Of a DNA stretch of 64,000 nucleotides, positions 16,855 to 26,370 are shown one piece after another. Source of the DNA: Embleya hyalina (GTDB lineage Bacteria > Actinomycetota > Actinomycetes > Streptomycetales > Streptomycetaceae); assembly GCF_003967355.1 (NCBI RefSeq), contig NZ_BIFH01000022.1, positions 248,001 through 312,000 on the forward strand, in the 5' to 3' direction. The notes beneath the pieces are model-generated. The model saw nothing but the letters and a program-made list of their open reading frames with translations. It had not been told where the DNA came from and searched no databases. The stretch's first letter is position 1, and each line of letters begins with the position of its first letter. Both the position numbers and the translations under genes were made by a program.

Positions 16855-19377
16855 TCATCGCCGGTCGCGCATGACGGCTCGACCGGCGAGGGCGGTGGCG
16901 GAGAAGACGAGTACGAAGGTGAACGCGACGATCCCGGCCCACGAGAACGGATCGATCGCGGGCATGATGCGGTCGCCGTTGCTCAGGGCGTACGTCATGG
17001 CGAACAGACCGGGCAGCGCGAACCCGGTCCCGACCACGCAGGCGGTGACGCCCAGAATGGCGGCCTCCCAGCGCAGGACCGAGCGTCGCTGGCGGGGTGT
17101 GGCGCCGACGACCGCCAGGAGCGCGAACTCCGATCGGCGAGAGAGCGTCGCCGTCACGAGGGAGTTCGTCACCGCGATGGCGATATAGCCGAAGAGGACC
17201 ACCAATATCAGCAACCCGAACCTGTCCTCGCCGCCCGAGGCGCCCGAGGCGCCCGAGGCGCCGTCGTCGACGGAGCCGGACCGGGTGACCTCGGCTCCGG
17301 GCACGTCCGCCAGGCCGTCGCGGATACGGCGTTCGACCTGCGCCACCGATGCGGACGCGGGGACGACCGTGACGGCCAGGCCCGACACGAGTCCCGAAGC
17401 GGTGGCGGGCCGCAGGTCGCCGAGGGGGAGCAGGACCTCACCGAAACCGAGGCCGCGTTCGTACAGTGCGCTCACGTGCCGCCTGATCGACCGCCCGTCC
17501 GCCAGCACGACGGTGACCTCGTCTCCGACGTGGGCACCCAGTTGCGCGGCACCGAGAACGCCGAGCACCACGTCGCCCTCCCGGAGCCGGATCGCACCGC
17601 CGCCCGTGGGCCTCAGATCGGCGTAACGCTCCACCTGGTCGGCGGCGATGCCGAGTGCCTTCAGGGCCTGGGGGCTGTTGTCGCTGCCGGCGGGCGGCCG
17701 CACGATGACGCCGGTGGACACGAACGGGGTGACGGAGCCGACCCCGGGCACACCTCGCACCAGTTCGGTCGTCCGGTCGCCGACGCCGACTCTCGACACG
17801 GTGACCGTGAGGTCGGTACGCGCTCCCGCGTGCGCCTGTGCCTCGGACACGGCGCCGGCGGTCGCGGCACCGGAGAGCTGGACCGCGGCCAGCGCGACTC
17901 CCAGGACGATCGGGGTCAACGCGCCGCCGACGCGGGCGGCCCGGTGACGAATGCTGCCCAGCGCCATGTACGCCGCGGCGCTCCGCACCGCCGGTCGGCG
18001 CACGACCGCGGTCGCCGCGCGTACCGTCTGCGGACTCAGCGGGCCGATCGACAAGGCCATCACCAGCCCCGAGATCCCGGGAAGCCCGCCGGCCACATCC
18101 ACGTTGGACGTGTAGGTCGGCGCCAGGGCCATCACGATGCCCACCGCGAGGAGCAGCACCCCGACGACGACGCGCCCCGCGCTCCGCGGCGATCCGGACG
18201 AACCCGTGTCGCCGCCCTCGAGTTGCGCCAGGGGACTGTCGCGTACGACGCGACGCACCGCGACGCGCACGGCGATTTCCGCGGCGACGAAACCCGTCAG
18301 CATCGCCACGATGAAGGGGAACGGGCCGAAGACCGGCTCCAGGGTGCGAGGCAGCACCCCCCACGACCGGATGGCACCGATCATGGCCGCTCCCACCAGG
18401 GGTCCGACGAGTCCGCCGAGGCCGGCCGCCGACGCGGCGACGACGCGGATCTCCGCGCGAAGCAGCCGCTTCACCTGCCGTGGCGTGGCGCCGACGATGC
18501 GGAGCATGGCCAACTCGCTTGATCGCTCGCGGATCTGGAGCGAGGTGAGAGCGATGACGGTGAACACGGCGACGATGAACGCGACAGCGCCGAGCGCGCC
18601 CGAGACGGAGACGAGCGCCGCCGTCGCCCGACCCTGGGAGACCGCCTCGACCGGCCCCCGGGCGCCGCGATCCCACAGCCGGGCGCCGGCCCGGGGGACC
18701 AGGCGGGCGAGTGCCCGCTCGTCGGGCGTCGCCCGCGGCCAGACGCCGATGACCGCCACGCCGCGGTCGGGGGCGCCGCGCGTCGCGATCTGCTCGTCGC
18801 TCAGATACACGTCCGGGGCGTCGACTCCCGTGTCGTCGGCCGTGGTGGTGCCCGCGAGCGTGTACTCGACGGACCGGTCGCCGAACCCCAGCGAGACCTT
18901 TCCCCCGATCGCCAGGCCGTGGGAGCGGGCGACGCGGCCGGGCAACACGATCTCGTCCGGCCCGACGGGTGCGCGTCCCGAGGCCAGTTCGCGGTTCCCC
19001 AGGGCGAACGCCGACCAGGGATGCGCATCCACCGGTTCGGCGTCGCCGGCCCGGGTTGCGAGGACGGCGGGCACGATCCGGTCGGCGACGACGCGGGACG
19101 TCGGCAGCGCCGCCGCGATCTCGTCGACCAAGGAGGCGGGCAGCAACGCCCGGTCCGGGACCGTCAGGTCGACGTCGTCGCGGACCGGCACCGACTGCCC
19201 GGACGCGACCAACAACGGCGCGTTGTCGTACTCGCCGGTGGAGACCCGGCCGCGGACGCCGGTCTCCAGGAGTACCCCGAACGCCCCCATGAGAACGGCC
19301 GAGAAGAACACGGTCACGGCCAGTGCGAGGACTTGGCCGGCACGCGCCCGCAGGGTCAGTCGGGCGAGCCTGTTCAC
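16855..19377 (-). CDS. ABC transporter permease, FtsX/MacB type, double module
   Basis: An 840-residue membrane protein with N-terminal helix ([18 protein letters not shown]) and two FtsX-type modules, each with three further helices and a large extracytoplasmic domain. Examples are [20 protein letters not shown] near residue 270 and [10 protein letters not shown] near 730. Both modules keep the family phrase [14 protein letters not shown] / [14 protein letters not shown]. Its GTG start overlaps the stop of the ATP-binding gene (GTGA), so the two are coupled. Such systems export antimicrobial peptides or lipids or transmit mechanical signals. It lies opposite a two-component system, the usual arrangement for envelope-stress or peptide detoxification modules. 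Confidence 0.9.
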   Translation of the reverse strand: MNRLARLTLRARAGQVLALAVTVFFSAVLMGAFGVLLETGVRGRVSTGEYDNAPLLVASGQSVPVRDDVDLTVPDRALLPASLVDEIAAALPTSRVVADRIVPAVLATRAGDAEPVDAHPWSAFALGNRELASGRAPVGPDEIVLPGRVARSHGLAIGGKVSLGFGDRSVEYTLAGTTTADDTGVDAPDVYLSDEQIATRGAPDRGVAVIGVWPRATPDERALARLVPRAGARLWDRGARGPVEAVSQGRATAALVSVSGALGAVAFIVAVFTVIALTSLQIRERSSELAMLRIVGATPRQVKRLLRAEIRVVAASAAGLGGLVGPLVGAAMIGAIRSWGVLPRTLEPVFGPFPFIVAMLTGFVAAEIAVRVAVRRVVRDSPLAQLEGGDTGSSGSPRSAGRVVVGVLLLAVGIVMALAPTYTSNVDVAGGLPGISGLVMALSIGPLSPQTVRAATAVVRRPAVRSAAAYMALGSIRHRAARVGGALTPIVLGVALAAVQLSGAATAGAVSEAQAHAGARTDLTVTVSRVGVGDRTTELVRGVPGVGSVTPFVSTGVIVRPPAGSDNSPQALKALGIAADQVERYADLRPTGGGAIRLREGDVVLGVLGAAQLGAHVGDEVTVVLADGRSIRRHVSALYERGLGFGEVLLPLGDLRPATASGLVSGLAVTVVPASASVAQVERRIRDGLADVPGAEVTRSGSVDDGASGASGASGGEDRFGLLILVVLFGYIAIAVTNSLVTATLSRRSEFALLAVVGATPRQRRSVLRWEAAILGVTACVVGTGFALPGLFAMTYALSNGDRIMPAIDPFSWAGIVAFTFVLVFSATALAGRAVMRDRR

Positions 19378-20141
19378 GACCGCTGCCCGAGATCGGTCAG
19401 GGTCGCCGCGATCCGCCCCTCGTCGGCCCCCCGAAGTTCGCCGTGCCGGCGTCCGTCGCGCAGGAACACCACGCGGTCCGCGACCGCCGCGGCCCGCGGG
19501 TCGTGCGTCACGAGCAACACCCGCTGTCCGAGGTCGGTGACGATGGATCGGAGCAGGCCGAGTACGACGTCGCTCGACGCGGTGTCCAGCGCGCCGGTCG
19601 GCTCGTCGGCGACGATCAACTCCGGGTCCGTCACGAGCGCCCGCGCGAACGCGACGCGCTGCTGCTGCCCCCCGGACAGTTGCGCCGGTCGGCGTTCGAG
19701 CGTGGCACCGACACCGACGGTCTCGGCCAGATCGCGTACGCGGCCCCGGTCGATCCGTCGGCCGGCCAGTCGGAGCGGCAGCGAGATGTTGTCGGCGACG
19801 GTCAGGGACGGGATCAGGTTGTAGGACTGGAACACCACCCCGACATGCGAACGTCGCATCTCCGCCAGTTGGGTCTCGTCCAGGCCGGTGATGTCGGTAC
19901 CGCCGATGCGGATCGAGCCGGTGTCGGGCTTCTCCAGGCCCAACAGGCAGTTCAGCAATGTGGTCTTGCCGGAGCCCGACGGTCCCATGATCGCGGTGAA
20001 ACTCCGCGGCGCGACGGTGAGTTCGATGTCCGTCAAGGCCCAGAACCGCGTGGTATCGGTGCCGAAGCTCTTGCTCAACCCGCTGACCGTCACGGCCTGG
20101 TCGGCATGGTTTCCGGGGTGTTCGCCCCTGTGCGCTTTCAC
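19374..20141 (-). CDS. ABC transporter ATP-binding protein, LolD/MacB type
   Basis: About 255 residues from a GTG at 20141; no good ribosome site is seen there and an ATG at 20222 is an alternative. Motifs: Walker [11 protein letters not shown]-loop [13 protein letters not shown], signature LSGGQQQR, Walker [13 protein letters not shown], switch His in [10 protein letters not shown]. The ADEPTGALD phrase is typical of the FtsE/LolD/MacB group that pairs with FtsX-like permeases. It drives the permease encoded immediately downstream. The divergent sensor kinase starts about 160 bases away, so both promoters share that gap. Confidence 0.9.
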   Translation of the reverse strand: MKAHRGEHPGNHADQAVTVSGLSKSFGTDTTRFWALTDIELTVAPRSFTAIMGPSGSGKTTLLNCLLGLEKPDTGSIRIGGTDITGLDETQLAEMRRSHVGVVFQSYNLIPSLTVADNISLPLRLAGRRIDRGRVRDLAETVGVGATLERRPAQLSGGQQQRVAFARALVTDPELIVADEPTGALDTASSDVVLGLLRSIVTDLGQRVLLVTHDPRAAAVADRVVFLRDGRRHGELRGADEGRIAATLTDLGQRS

Positions 20142-20304
20142 GTCATCGACCGTAGGTTCGCGGTGCCCGCGACACAGTCCCCCGCGTACCCGACCTGCGG
20201 TGACACCTGCGCCCGCCCGCATGGTAGCGCCCGCTCTACCCCCTCCCCGGCGGGCGGCTCGACCGGCTCCGCCGGGGACTCGGGGGCGCAAGTAGGCTCA
20301 CCGG

Positions 20305-21588
20305 GTGAGCTTCATCGAAGGCGTCGACACCAGGCAACGATCACGCGACGCGACGTCCGTCCGGCGATCGGCTCTTTCGGTTCGTTATCTGGCGGGCGGC
20401 ACCTTCTCCGGGCTGTACGGCCTGCTGGTTCTCGCGGTCCTCGTGGCGGTGGCCGCGCTGTCGGCGGTCGGTGTCGGGCTGCTGCTCACCGGCACCGCGT
20501 CCAAGGTGCTGCGCCACTGGTGCGACCGTGAACGCATCAGGGTCGGACGCGCGCTCGGGCGACACGTGGGTTCCCCATACCCCGGCCCCGCCGCCGGGCC
20601 GGACGGCGCCCGCCGGCGCATCGCCGACGGCACACCGGTCCTCCGCGACCTGGCTGCCGTCCTCCAACGGATCGTCGTCGGGATCCCCCTCGGAGTCGTC
20701 ACCATCCTGCTGCCGTTGGTGTCCCTGCAGGCGCTGGCACTGCCGACGTACTGGTGGGCGATGCCGGACGGCAAGCCCGCCGAGCAACTCTTCGAGATCA
20801 CGTCGTGGTGGCTCGCACTGGCATCGGGCCTGATCGGGCTCGCCGGACTGGCCGCGTGGTCGATCGGCGCGCCCGCCGTGCGTTCCGCCGACGCGAAGCT
20901 CCTCGAGCTGCTGCTCGCACCGACCCGCGACCAGGAGCTCCGGCTCCGGGTGCGCATGGAGGAACAGCGCCGACGTTCGGCCGTCGACCTGCACAGCGCC
21001 GAACTGCGGCGGATCGAACGGGACCTGCACGACGCGGCGCAGAATCGGCTGGTGGCCGTCTCCATGTTCATCGGCACGGCGCAACGGCAGCTGAGCACCG
21101 GAACCGGAGACGTCGCGACGGCGCTGGCGAAAGCACAGGACGCCAGCCGCGACGCGCTGGCCGAGATGCGTCGCATCATCCGGGGCGTGTATCCGCCGAT
21201 GCTCGCCGAAGAAGGTCTGGTGCCCGCGTTGGGGCTGCTGGCCGACCGCATGCAGATCCCCACCCGGCTGCGCGTCGACGCCCCGGCGCCGACCCCGGCG
21301 TCCGTCGACGCGGCCCTGTACTTCTCCGTCGCCGAGGCGCTGACCAACGTGGCCAAGCACAGCAACGCGACCGCGTGCGACATTCACTTGACCTGGACGG
21401 AGGACGACGGCGAGATGCGCGTGATCACCACCGTGACCGACGACGGACACGGAGGCGCCGAGCGGTCGAAAGGCAGTGGCCTGGCCGGAATCGAGAGCCG
21501 GATCGGGGCACTCGGCGGCACGGTCGCCGTCGCCAGCCCACCCCGCGGGCCGACGTCGGTGCGAATGGAGCTGCCATGCGAGTCGTGA
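20305..21588 (+). CDS. Sensor histidine kinase, NarL/HisKA_3 type
   Basis: A 427-residue membrane kinase. Hydrophobic segments at about 30-60 and 115-200 form four helices with little outside the membrane, which suggests that it senses within the bilayer or through the partner transporter. The dimerisation and phosphoacceptor region reads RRIERDLHDAAQNRLVAVSM, with the phosphorylated His in DLHD. The HATPase part has the N-box (ALTNVAKHSNAT) and a G-box (GSGLAGIESRIGALGG). The C terminus overlaps the response regulator by 13 bases. It probably controls the divergent FtsX-type transporter, as in many Firmicute and actinobacterial detoxification modules. Confidence 0.9.
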   Translation: MSFIEGVDTRQRSRDATSVRRSALSVRYLAGGTFSGLYGLLVLAVLVAVAALSAVGVGLLLTGTASKVLRHWCDRERIRVGRALGRHVGSPYPGPAAGPDGARRRIADGTPVLRDLAAVLQRIVVGIPLGVVTILLPLVSLQALALPTYWWAMPDGKPAEQLFEITSWWLALASGLIGLAGLAAWSIGAPAVRSADAKLLELLLAPTRDQELRLRVRMEEQRRRSAVDLHSAELRRIERDLHDAAQNRLVAVSMFIGTAQRQLSTGTGDVATALAKAQDASRDALAEMRRIIRGVYPPMLAEEGLVPALGLLADRMQIPTRLRVDAPAPTPASVDAALYFSVAEALTNVAKHSNATACDIHLTWTEDDGEMRVITTVTDDGHGGAERSKGSGLAGIESRIGALGGTVAVASPPRGPTSVRMELPCES

Positions 21589-22223
21589 TCGCCGAGGACG
21601 ACACGCTGCTGCGCGAAGGTCTCGCGGCGCTGTTGTCCGCCGAGGGCATCGAGGTGGTCGCGGCGCACGCCCACGCCGATCGACTGTACGAGACCATCGA
21701 GGAGTTCGACGCGGGACTGGCCATCGTCGACGTACGGATGCCGCCCACGTACACCGACGAGGGCCTGCGCGCCGCGATGCGGGTCCGCACCGCGCGTCCC
21801 GGCTTCCCGATGCTCGTGTTGTCGGCCCATGTGGAGACCAAGTACGCCGGCGACCTGCTGGCCGACGGCGCCGGCGCGGTCGGCTACCTGCTCAAGGAAC
21901 GGGTGGGCGCCGTCGAGGACTTCCTGCGCACCATGGACCGCGTGGTCGGAGGCGAGACCGTCCTCGACTCCGAGGTCGTGACGACGCTGATGCGCCGAGG
22001 CGGCAACCGCAGCCCGCTCTCCGCCCTCACCGCACGCGAACGCGACGTGTTGCAACTGATGGCCCAGGGCCACCGCAACGGCGACATCGCGGCCGAACTC
22101 CAGGTCTCCGAGGCCGCGATCCACAAACACATCCGAAGCATCTTCAACAAGCTCGGCCTGCTCGCCGACGACGCGGGGCACCGCCGAGTACTGGCGGTCC
22201 TCACCTACCTGCGCGAGCAGTGA
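21576..22223 (+). CDS. NarL/LuxR-type response regulator
   Basis: A 215-residue protein. The receiver domain (1-120) has the acidic pocket (AEDD), the phosphoacceptor Asp in LAIVDVRMPP and the conserved Lys in YLLKERV. The LuxR-type helix-turn-helix at about 148-210 reads LTARERDVLQLMAQGHRNGDIAAEL, then VSEAAIHKHIRSIFNKLGL. The ATG at 21576 lies inside the end of the kinase gene, so the pair is translationally coupled. The likely target is the promoter of the divergent ABC transporter. Confidence 0.92.
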   Translation: MRVVIAEDDTLLREGLAALLSAEGIEVVAAHAHADRLYETIEEFDAGLAIVDVRMPPTYTDEGLRAAMRVRTARPGFPMLVLSAHVETKYAGDLLADGAGAVGYLLKERVGAVEDFLRTMDRVVGGETVLDSEVVTTLMRRGGNRSPLSALTARERDVLQLMAQGHRNGDIAAELQVSEAAIHKHIRSIFNKLGLLADDAGHRRVLAVLTYLREQ

Positions 22224-22250
22224 CGGGCCACGAGCGGAACGGGATCCGGG

Positions 22251-22293
22251 CCGTGAGGCGTGGGCCGTGAACCGTGGGCCGTGGGCCGTGGGT
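22251..22293. repeat. Short tandem repeat, GTGGGCC type
   Basis: Six imperfect tandem copies of a 7-base unit (CCGTGGG and variants) directly follow the response regulator. Too short and irregular for a CRISPR; probably slippage-prone simple sequence. Confidence 0.6.
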
Positions 22294-22474
22294 CGACGAC
22301 CATGTGGTGCCACGGACGTTCCCGCTGATCGTGCCCCCGGACGCCCCGCCAACACGTGGGCGCGGCGCTCGCGGCGGCGCGTACCGGCCACTCCACCGCC
22401 CGCGTGGACCTGCGCGCCCGCGTGCCCGGTCGGTGGGTGCCGCAGGCGGGCTGCGGCAATGACAGGAGCAGGCC

Positions 22475-22761
22475 GACGAGTTGCCTGCGGAGGGTGTCCG
22501 ACCATCGAGGTAGAACGAAGCCGTGTCCACCACTTCCCCCGCCTCCGCCGGGCGCATCGCCGAGGTGAACTCCTCGGCGAACACCGGCGTCGCCAGTTTC
22601 GGTTCGGGCGTACTGCGGATGCTGCGGCCCATCGGGCGGAGGTTCCTATGGGTGACGGTTTTCTCGAGGGCGGGGGCGAATTCGATCTCGCGGCGGGTGT
22701 CCTCGCCGATGTGGTCGCCGGGCAAGGCGCCCGGGGTCACGGGTTCGGGACGCCGGTCCAC
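22475..22761 (-). pseudogene. Gene start with good RBS, frame lost downstream
   Basis: A GTG at 22761 is preceded by AAGGAG at 6 bases, and about 80 codons after it have normal high-GC third positions (PGALPGDHIGEDTRREIEFA near the start, then MGRSIRSTPEPKLATPVFAE). After that the coding look moves to another frame (WSDTLRRQLVGLLLSLPQPA) with no single continuous protein. I take it as a decayed or frameshifted gene of unknown function, divergent from the 22870 gene. Confidence 0.35.
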
Positions 22762-22869
22762 AGTGGGCTCCTTGGTGGAGTGTGGTGCCGAGGCGGGTTT
22801 GACTGCGGCTGGTTCGCGGACGGGCGTATCCTCCGCGCAGGTGGGGAACTGACCTGTGGGGGCGGGGAT

Positions 22870-23385
22870 ATGGCAGTCGTGAAGTACACCGGGCTTGTCA
22901 ACAAGAAGGCCGTGGCCGTGCTGCAGCCGGGCGAGGCGGCCGTGTTTGCGGTGCTGGTCAAACCGCGTGGAGTCGTCGGGAAGGCGTTCTTGTCCGGCCT
23001 GTTGAGCGGCGTGGGCGACGTTGTCCCGGCCGGCGCTGTGTCGGCCGCGGCGGAGGCTGCGGCAGAACGTGCGGGCAAGACGTCGGTGAGCGCTCCGGCA
23101 GGCAGCCATGCGGGGCGGTTCCCAGCGGCGGAGGACGTGATCATGGCGGTCACCGACCGTCGAACCCTGGTGTTTCGCCAAACGTTCGGGATCATGTCGC
23201 CGAATCTCGAACTCGCCTCCGCCTACGCGCCCGACCAGCTTGTGACGCTCCGGATCGGCGGCGGGACGGCGACGAAGAAGCTGTTCCTGGTGTTCTCCGA
23301 CGATTCGGGCGTGCGGATGGACGTTCCCCGCGGGCAGGGCGACCTGGGAAATCTGGTTGACGCGTTCAACGCGCTCCGGCGCTGA
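22870..23385 (+). CDS. Hypothetical protein with PH-like C-terminal half
   Basis: A 171-residue protein from the ATG at 22870, preceded by a G-rich ribosome site. Residues 1-30 are basic/hydrophobic, a Gly/Ala-rich stretch (about 40-75) follows, and the C-terminal half (ADxVxMAVTDRRTLVFRQTF, then KKLFLVFSDDSGVRMDVPRG) resembles the bacterial PH-like or GRAM-like domains that carry a TDRRLLL-type phrase. No enzyme motif. Function unknown. Confidence 0.65.
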   Translation: MAVVKYTGLVNKKAVAVLQPGEAAVFAVLVKPRGVVGKAFLSGLLSGVGDVVPAGAVSAAAEAAAERAGKTSVSAPAGSHAGRFPAAEDVIMAVTDRRTLVFRQTFGIMSPNLELASAYAPDQLVTLRIGGGTATKKLFLVFSDDSGVRMDVPRGQGDLGNLVDAFNALRR

Positions 23386-23634
23386 CGCGGGCGTCGCGAA
23401 TGCGCTCGCGGATTCCGGACGATCTCGATGAGGTGGACCTCCGAGGGCGCCCGTCCGGAGGACCGGGCGGTGGATACGGCTTCTTCGAACCATCCGCTGC
23501 CGTGCGCGAGCAGTCCGCCTCGCCGTATCCACCGAACTTCATGCCCGGGACGGCCCGGTCCGGCGGCGGGGATTCGATCTCTGTTCCCATCGCCACCGGA
23601 CTCCGTCCGCCGAGTCCGGCGAGCACGACTGCGT

Positions 23635-24573
23635 TCAGCGGCGCAGGGTGGTCTCCTGCCCGACGCGCGACAGCTTTTCGGGGTTTCGCACGAAGTACAG
23701 GCCGGTGATCAGGCCGTCCTCGGTCCGCACCGTCAGGACACCGTCCATCGCCTCGCCGGTCCGGATGATCAGCGCCGGGTGGCCGTTGACCTGGGCCGAC
23801 TGCGCCGACGCGGAGCCTGCGATCCGTCCCAGCCCCACCGTGAGCAGTTCGGCGACCGGGTCGAAGCCCACGATGGGTGACAGCGCGGCCGGGACGACCC
23901 CGCCGCCGTCGCTCAGGAAGACGACGTCGGGGGCGAGCAGGTCGAGCAGGCTCTGCAGATTTCCTGTTTCGACGGCCTGTTGGAAAGCGAGCAGAGCCAC
24001 GCGGTTCTCGGCCGGGGAAACGGCCGCACGCGGTCGGCGCGCGGCGACGTGGTTCCGTGCCCGGTGGGCGATCTGCCGGACGGTGACCCGGTTCTTGCCG
24101 ACTGCCTCGGCGATCTCGTCGTAGTCCAGGTCGAACACCTCCCGCAGCACGAACACCGCGCGCTCGGTCGGCGTCAGCGTCTCCAGCACCAGCAGCATCG
24201 CCATCGAGACGCCCTCGGCCAGTTCGACGTCCTCGGCGACGTCGGGCGCGGTCAGCAGCGGCTCCGGCAGCCAGGGCCCGACGTAGGTCTCCCTGCGCCG
24301 GCGCAGCGAACGCAGCCGGCCCAGCGCCTGGCGGGTGGCGATCCGGACCAGGTACGCGCGGGGCTCCCGCACGATCTCCGGGTCGACGTCCACCCACCGC
24401 ATCCAGGTCTCCTGCAGGACGTCCTCGGCGTCGGCGGCCGAGCCGAGCATCTCGTAGGCCACGGTGAAAAGGAGGTTGCGGTGGGTGACGAAGGTGTCGG
24501 TGGCGTGATCCACGCGGTCCCCTTCGGCGCGCGGCCGGGTGGTCTCTTCGGTTCGGTCACTGCGCTCGCTCAT
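23635..24573 (-). CDS. ECF sigma factor, ECF41/SigJ type with SnoaL-like C-terminus
   Basis: A 312-residue protein from the ATG at 24573, with AGGAG 6 bases upstream. Region 2 (about 25-95) includes LLFTVAYEMLGSAADAEDVL and QETWMRW; region 4 (about 130-185) includes LETLTPTERAVFVLREVFD and YDEIAEAVGKNRVTVRQIAH. A C-terminal extension of about 120 residues (FQQAVETGNLQSLLDLLAPD onward) is the SnoaL-like fold that marks ECF41 and controls sigma activity without an anti-sigma factor. ECF41 genes are typically adjacent to carboxymuconolactone decarboxylase-type genes, as here. A matched pair of promoter-like motifs lies in the divergent gap, suggesting self-activation. Confidence 0.9.
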   Translation of the reverse strand: MSERSDRTEETTRPRAEGDRVDHATDTFVTHRNLLFTVAYEMLGSAADAEDVLQETWMRWVDVDPEIVREPRAYLVRIATRQALGRLRSLRRRRETYVGPWLPEPLLTAPDVAEDVELAEGVSMAMLLVLETLTPTERAVFVLREVFDLDYDEIAEAVGKNRVTVRQIAHRARNHVAARRPRAAVSPAENRVALLAFQQAVETGNLQSLLDLLAPDVVFLSDGGGVVPAALSPIVGFDPVAELLTVGLGRIAGSASAQSAQVNGHPALIIRTGEAMDGVLTVRTEDGLITGLYFVRNPEKLSRVGQETTLRR

Positions 24574-24612
24574 CACCGGCTCCTGTCCGTTCCTCTTCGT
24601 GATGCCACGCAC

Positions 24613-24704
24613 GAGATGCCGGCCGTGCCCTCGGCGTGACATCCGATCTCGGTGATGTACGCCACATCGCCGCGGCGTCACGCGGCGCGGGTGGCCGGCA
24701 TCTC
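24613..24704. promoter_or_regulatory. Mirror-image promoter motifs for the ECF41 sigma factor and its neighbour
   Basis: The motif GTCACGC-N9-GGCCGGCATCTC occurs on the minus strand at 24613-24640 (preceded by T, giving TGTCACG) and on the plus strand at 24677-24704. Each copy ends about 39-40 bases before a start codon, the ATG of the sigma gene at 24573 and of the AhpD-like gene at 24743. The TGTCAC-like -35 agrees with what is known for ECF41 promoters; the -10 is less certain. Confidence 0.65.
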
Positions 24705-24742
24705 CTGTACGACTTCGCCCGACGACGTGCAAGGAGCACATC

Positions 24743-25225
24743 ATGACCGCTCGTCTGAATCTGTTCGGCAACCCGACCGCGACCGCGGCCAGGGCCGCCG
24801 CCCACTTCGGTGCGGCCAGCAGGACGATCCTGCAGGATTCGAGTCTGCCCGCCGCGACCCGGACGCTGGTCCTGCTGCGCGCGAGCCAGATCAACGGTGA
24901 CGCCTACGCGACCGACGTGTGGACCAAGAACGCCGCGGCCGCCGGGGAGACCGCGGTCCGCGTGAACCTGGTCGCCGCCTGGCGCGAGTCCACGGTCTTC
25001 ACCGACGCCGAACGCGCGGCGCTGGAACTCACCGAGCAGGGCACCCGGATCGCCGACGCCGCCGGCGGCGTCGACGACGAGGCCTGGAACCGCGTACGCG
25101 AGCACTACGACGACGATCAATCGGCCGATCTGGTGATGCTCGTCGCCCTCATGAACGCGACCAATCGCATGTCGGTCATCGTTCGCCAGCCCGGCGGGGA
25201 CCACGAGCCCGCCGGCCTCGGATAG
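24743..25225 (+). CDS. AhpD-like (carboxymuconolactone decarboxylase family) protein lacking the CxxC
   Basis: A 160-residue all-helical protein with AAGGAG before the ATG. It aligns along its length with the next gene, but at the active site it reads RASQINGDAYATDVWTKNA, where AhpD proteins have CGxC followed by a His: both Cys and the His are gone. It therefore cannot work as a thiol peroxidase adaptor in the usual way and may have a structural or binding role. It is divergent from the ECF41 sigma gene with a mirror-image promoter motif. Residues about 64-106 are almost identical in DNA to the next gene, a recent gene-conversion tract. Confidence 0.85.
   Translation: MTARLNLFGNPTATAARAAAHFGAASRTILQDSSLPAATRTLVLLRASQINGDAYATDVWTKNAAAAGETAVRVNLVAAWRESTVFTDAERAALELTEQGTRIADAAGGVDDEAWNRVREHYDDDQSADLVMLVALMNATNRMSVIVRQPGGDHEPAGLG
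24931..25060 (+). repeat. 130-bp near-identical tract shared with 25487-25616
   Basis: This segment and 25487-25616 differ at only one base in 130, while flanking parts of the two AhpD-like genes are clearly diverged. The sharp boundaries suggest gene conversion or a recombination between the tandem paralogues. Confidence 0.85.
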
Positions 25226-25307
25226 CCGACGGTCGGCGTCCCCCGATCCGCAATACCCCGCGCGCGGACCCCGCGCCGGACCCGAACCCACGAGTGAGGA
25301 CACCACG

Positions 25308-25793
25308 ATGGAACCCCGTTTCGACCTGATGGCCAACGACCTCGGCGCCAAGATCGCCAAGCGGATCTACAACGTCGCCCTGGCGATCGTCGACTCGCCG
25401 CTTCCCCGGGTCACCCAGGACCTGGTGATGCTGCGCGCGAGCCAGATCAACGGCTGCGGCTTCTGCGTCGACTACCACACCAAGGACGCCGCGGCCGCCG
25501 GGGAGACCGCGGTCCGCGTGAACCTGGTCGCCGCCTGGCGCGAGTCCACGGTCTTCACCGACGCCGAACGCGCGGCCCTGGAACTCACCGAGCAGGGCAC
25601 CCGGATCGCCGACGCCCACCCCGGCGTGTCGGACGAGACCTGGAGCCGCGTACGCGAGCACTACACCGACGACCAGATCGCCGCACTCGTCTCCCTGATC
25701 GCCATGATCAACGCAAACAACCGGCTCAACGTGATCATCCGCAACCCCGGAGGCTCCTACCAGCCCGGTCAGTTCGCCGACATGGCCGACTGA
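25308..25793 (+). CDS. AhpD-like carboxymuconolactone decarboxylase family protein with intact CxxC
   Basis: A 161-residue paralogue of the preceding gene, 82 bases downstream. The active site is complete: MLRASQINGCGFCVDYHTKD, with the CGFC dithiol and the following His, as in AhpD-type alkylhydroperoxidases. It probably helps to reduce peroxides or disulfides in the cytoplasm. Likely in the same transcription unit and under the ECF41 sigma factor. A C-terminal tail (QPGQFADMAD) is its own. The central part is shared almost exactly with the neighbour. Confidence 0.9.
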   Translation: MEPRFDLMANDLGAKIAKRIYNVALAIVDSPLPRVTQDLVMLRASQINGCGFCVDYHTKDAAAAGETAVRVNLVAAWRESTVFTDAERAALELTEQGTRIADAHPGVSDETWSRVREHYTDDQIAALVSLIAMINANNRLNVIIRNPGGSYQPGQFADMAD

Positions 25794-26019
25794 CCGACGC
25801 ACCCACCGCCGCCCGGCGCCCGCACGGGGCCGCCGCCGGCGGTGGGCGAGCCCGTGGCCCCGAACAGGCACAGGCCGTCCGGCCGGCGCCGGATGCGGGG
25901 CGCCGGCTCGAAACGTCGATCGACCGGCCGGGACTCGAGGAATCCGACGTCGGGCACGGGCCGTCGTCCCCGGCGTGGGTGGGTCGGGGCTGCGCGGGGT
26001 GTGAACCGGAACCGGCCAC

Positions 26020-26370
26020 CAGGTGCGTGCCTGCTCGCCCGGACCGGCGACCGTTGACGGCGGCCGCGGCCGCGTCGGCCTCCGTACCCGGATACGGAAA
26101 CGCGGCCTCGCCGGATTTCACGCGGTACATCGCGACGTCGGCGGCGCGCAGCAACGCGGCCCACGGCCGGCCGGGCAGGTCTGCGGAGTGCGCGGCACCA
26201 GCGGACGAGGAGATCGCCAGGAGCGTGTCCGAGCGCGGCGGACGGGTTCGTTCAACCAGGCGCCGAGGTACAGCAGTTCGTGGTCCGCCGCCGCGAACCA
26301 CGTGGTGAAGGAGCAGGCCCGCTGCTACCGCGCCGCAGCCGCACAGTGAGGCGACCGAGGCGCACAACTC
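26020..26370 (-). pseudogene. Remnant of a GGDEF-domain protein
   Basis: On the minus strand, a hydrophobic stretch (VASLCGCGAVAAGLLLHHVV) is followed after about 40 residues by LLRAADVAMYRVKSG, the end of a GGDEF domain (usual form LLxxADxAMYxAKxxG). The whole catalytic middle, including GGDEF itself, is absent and no start is convincing. It is the internally deleted remains of a diguanylate cyclase-type gene. The rest of 25794-26668 shows no other gene. Confidence 0.55.

Noticed and set aside
16855..20141. FtsX-type transporter as the lantibiotic immunity system
   Set aside because: It is 30 kb away with its own two-component pair and nothing ties it to the cluster; kept only as a hypothesis.
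22251..22293. Tandem repeats considered as a CRISPR or regulatory iteron array
   Set aside because: The unit is 7 bases without spacers and is irregular; no cas genes or replication gene nearby.
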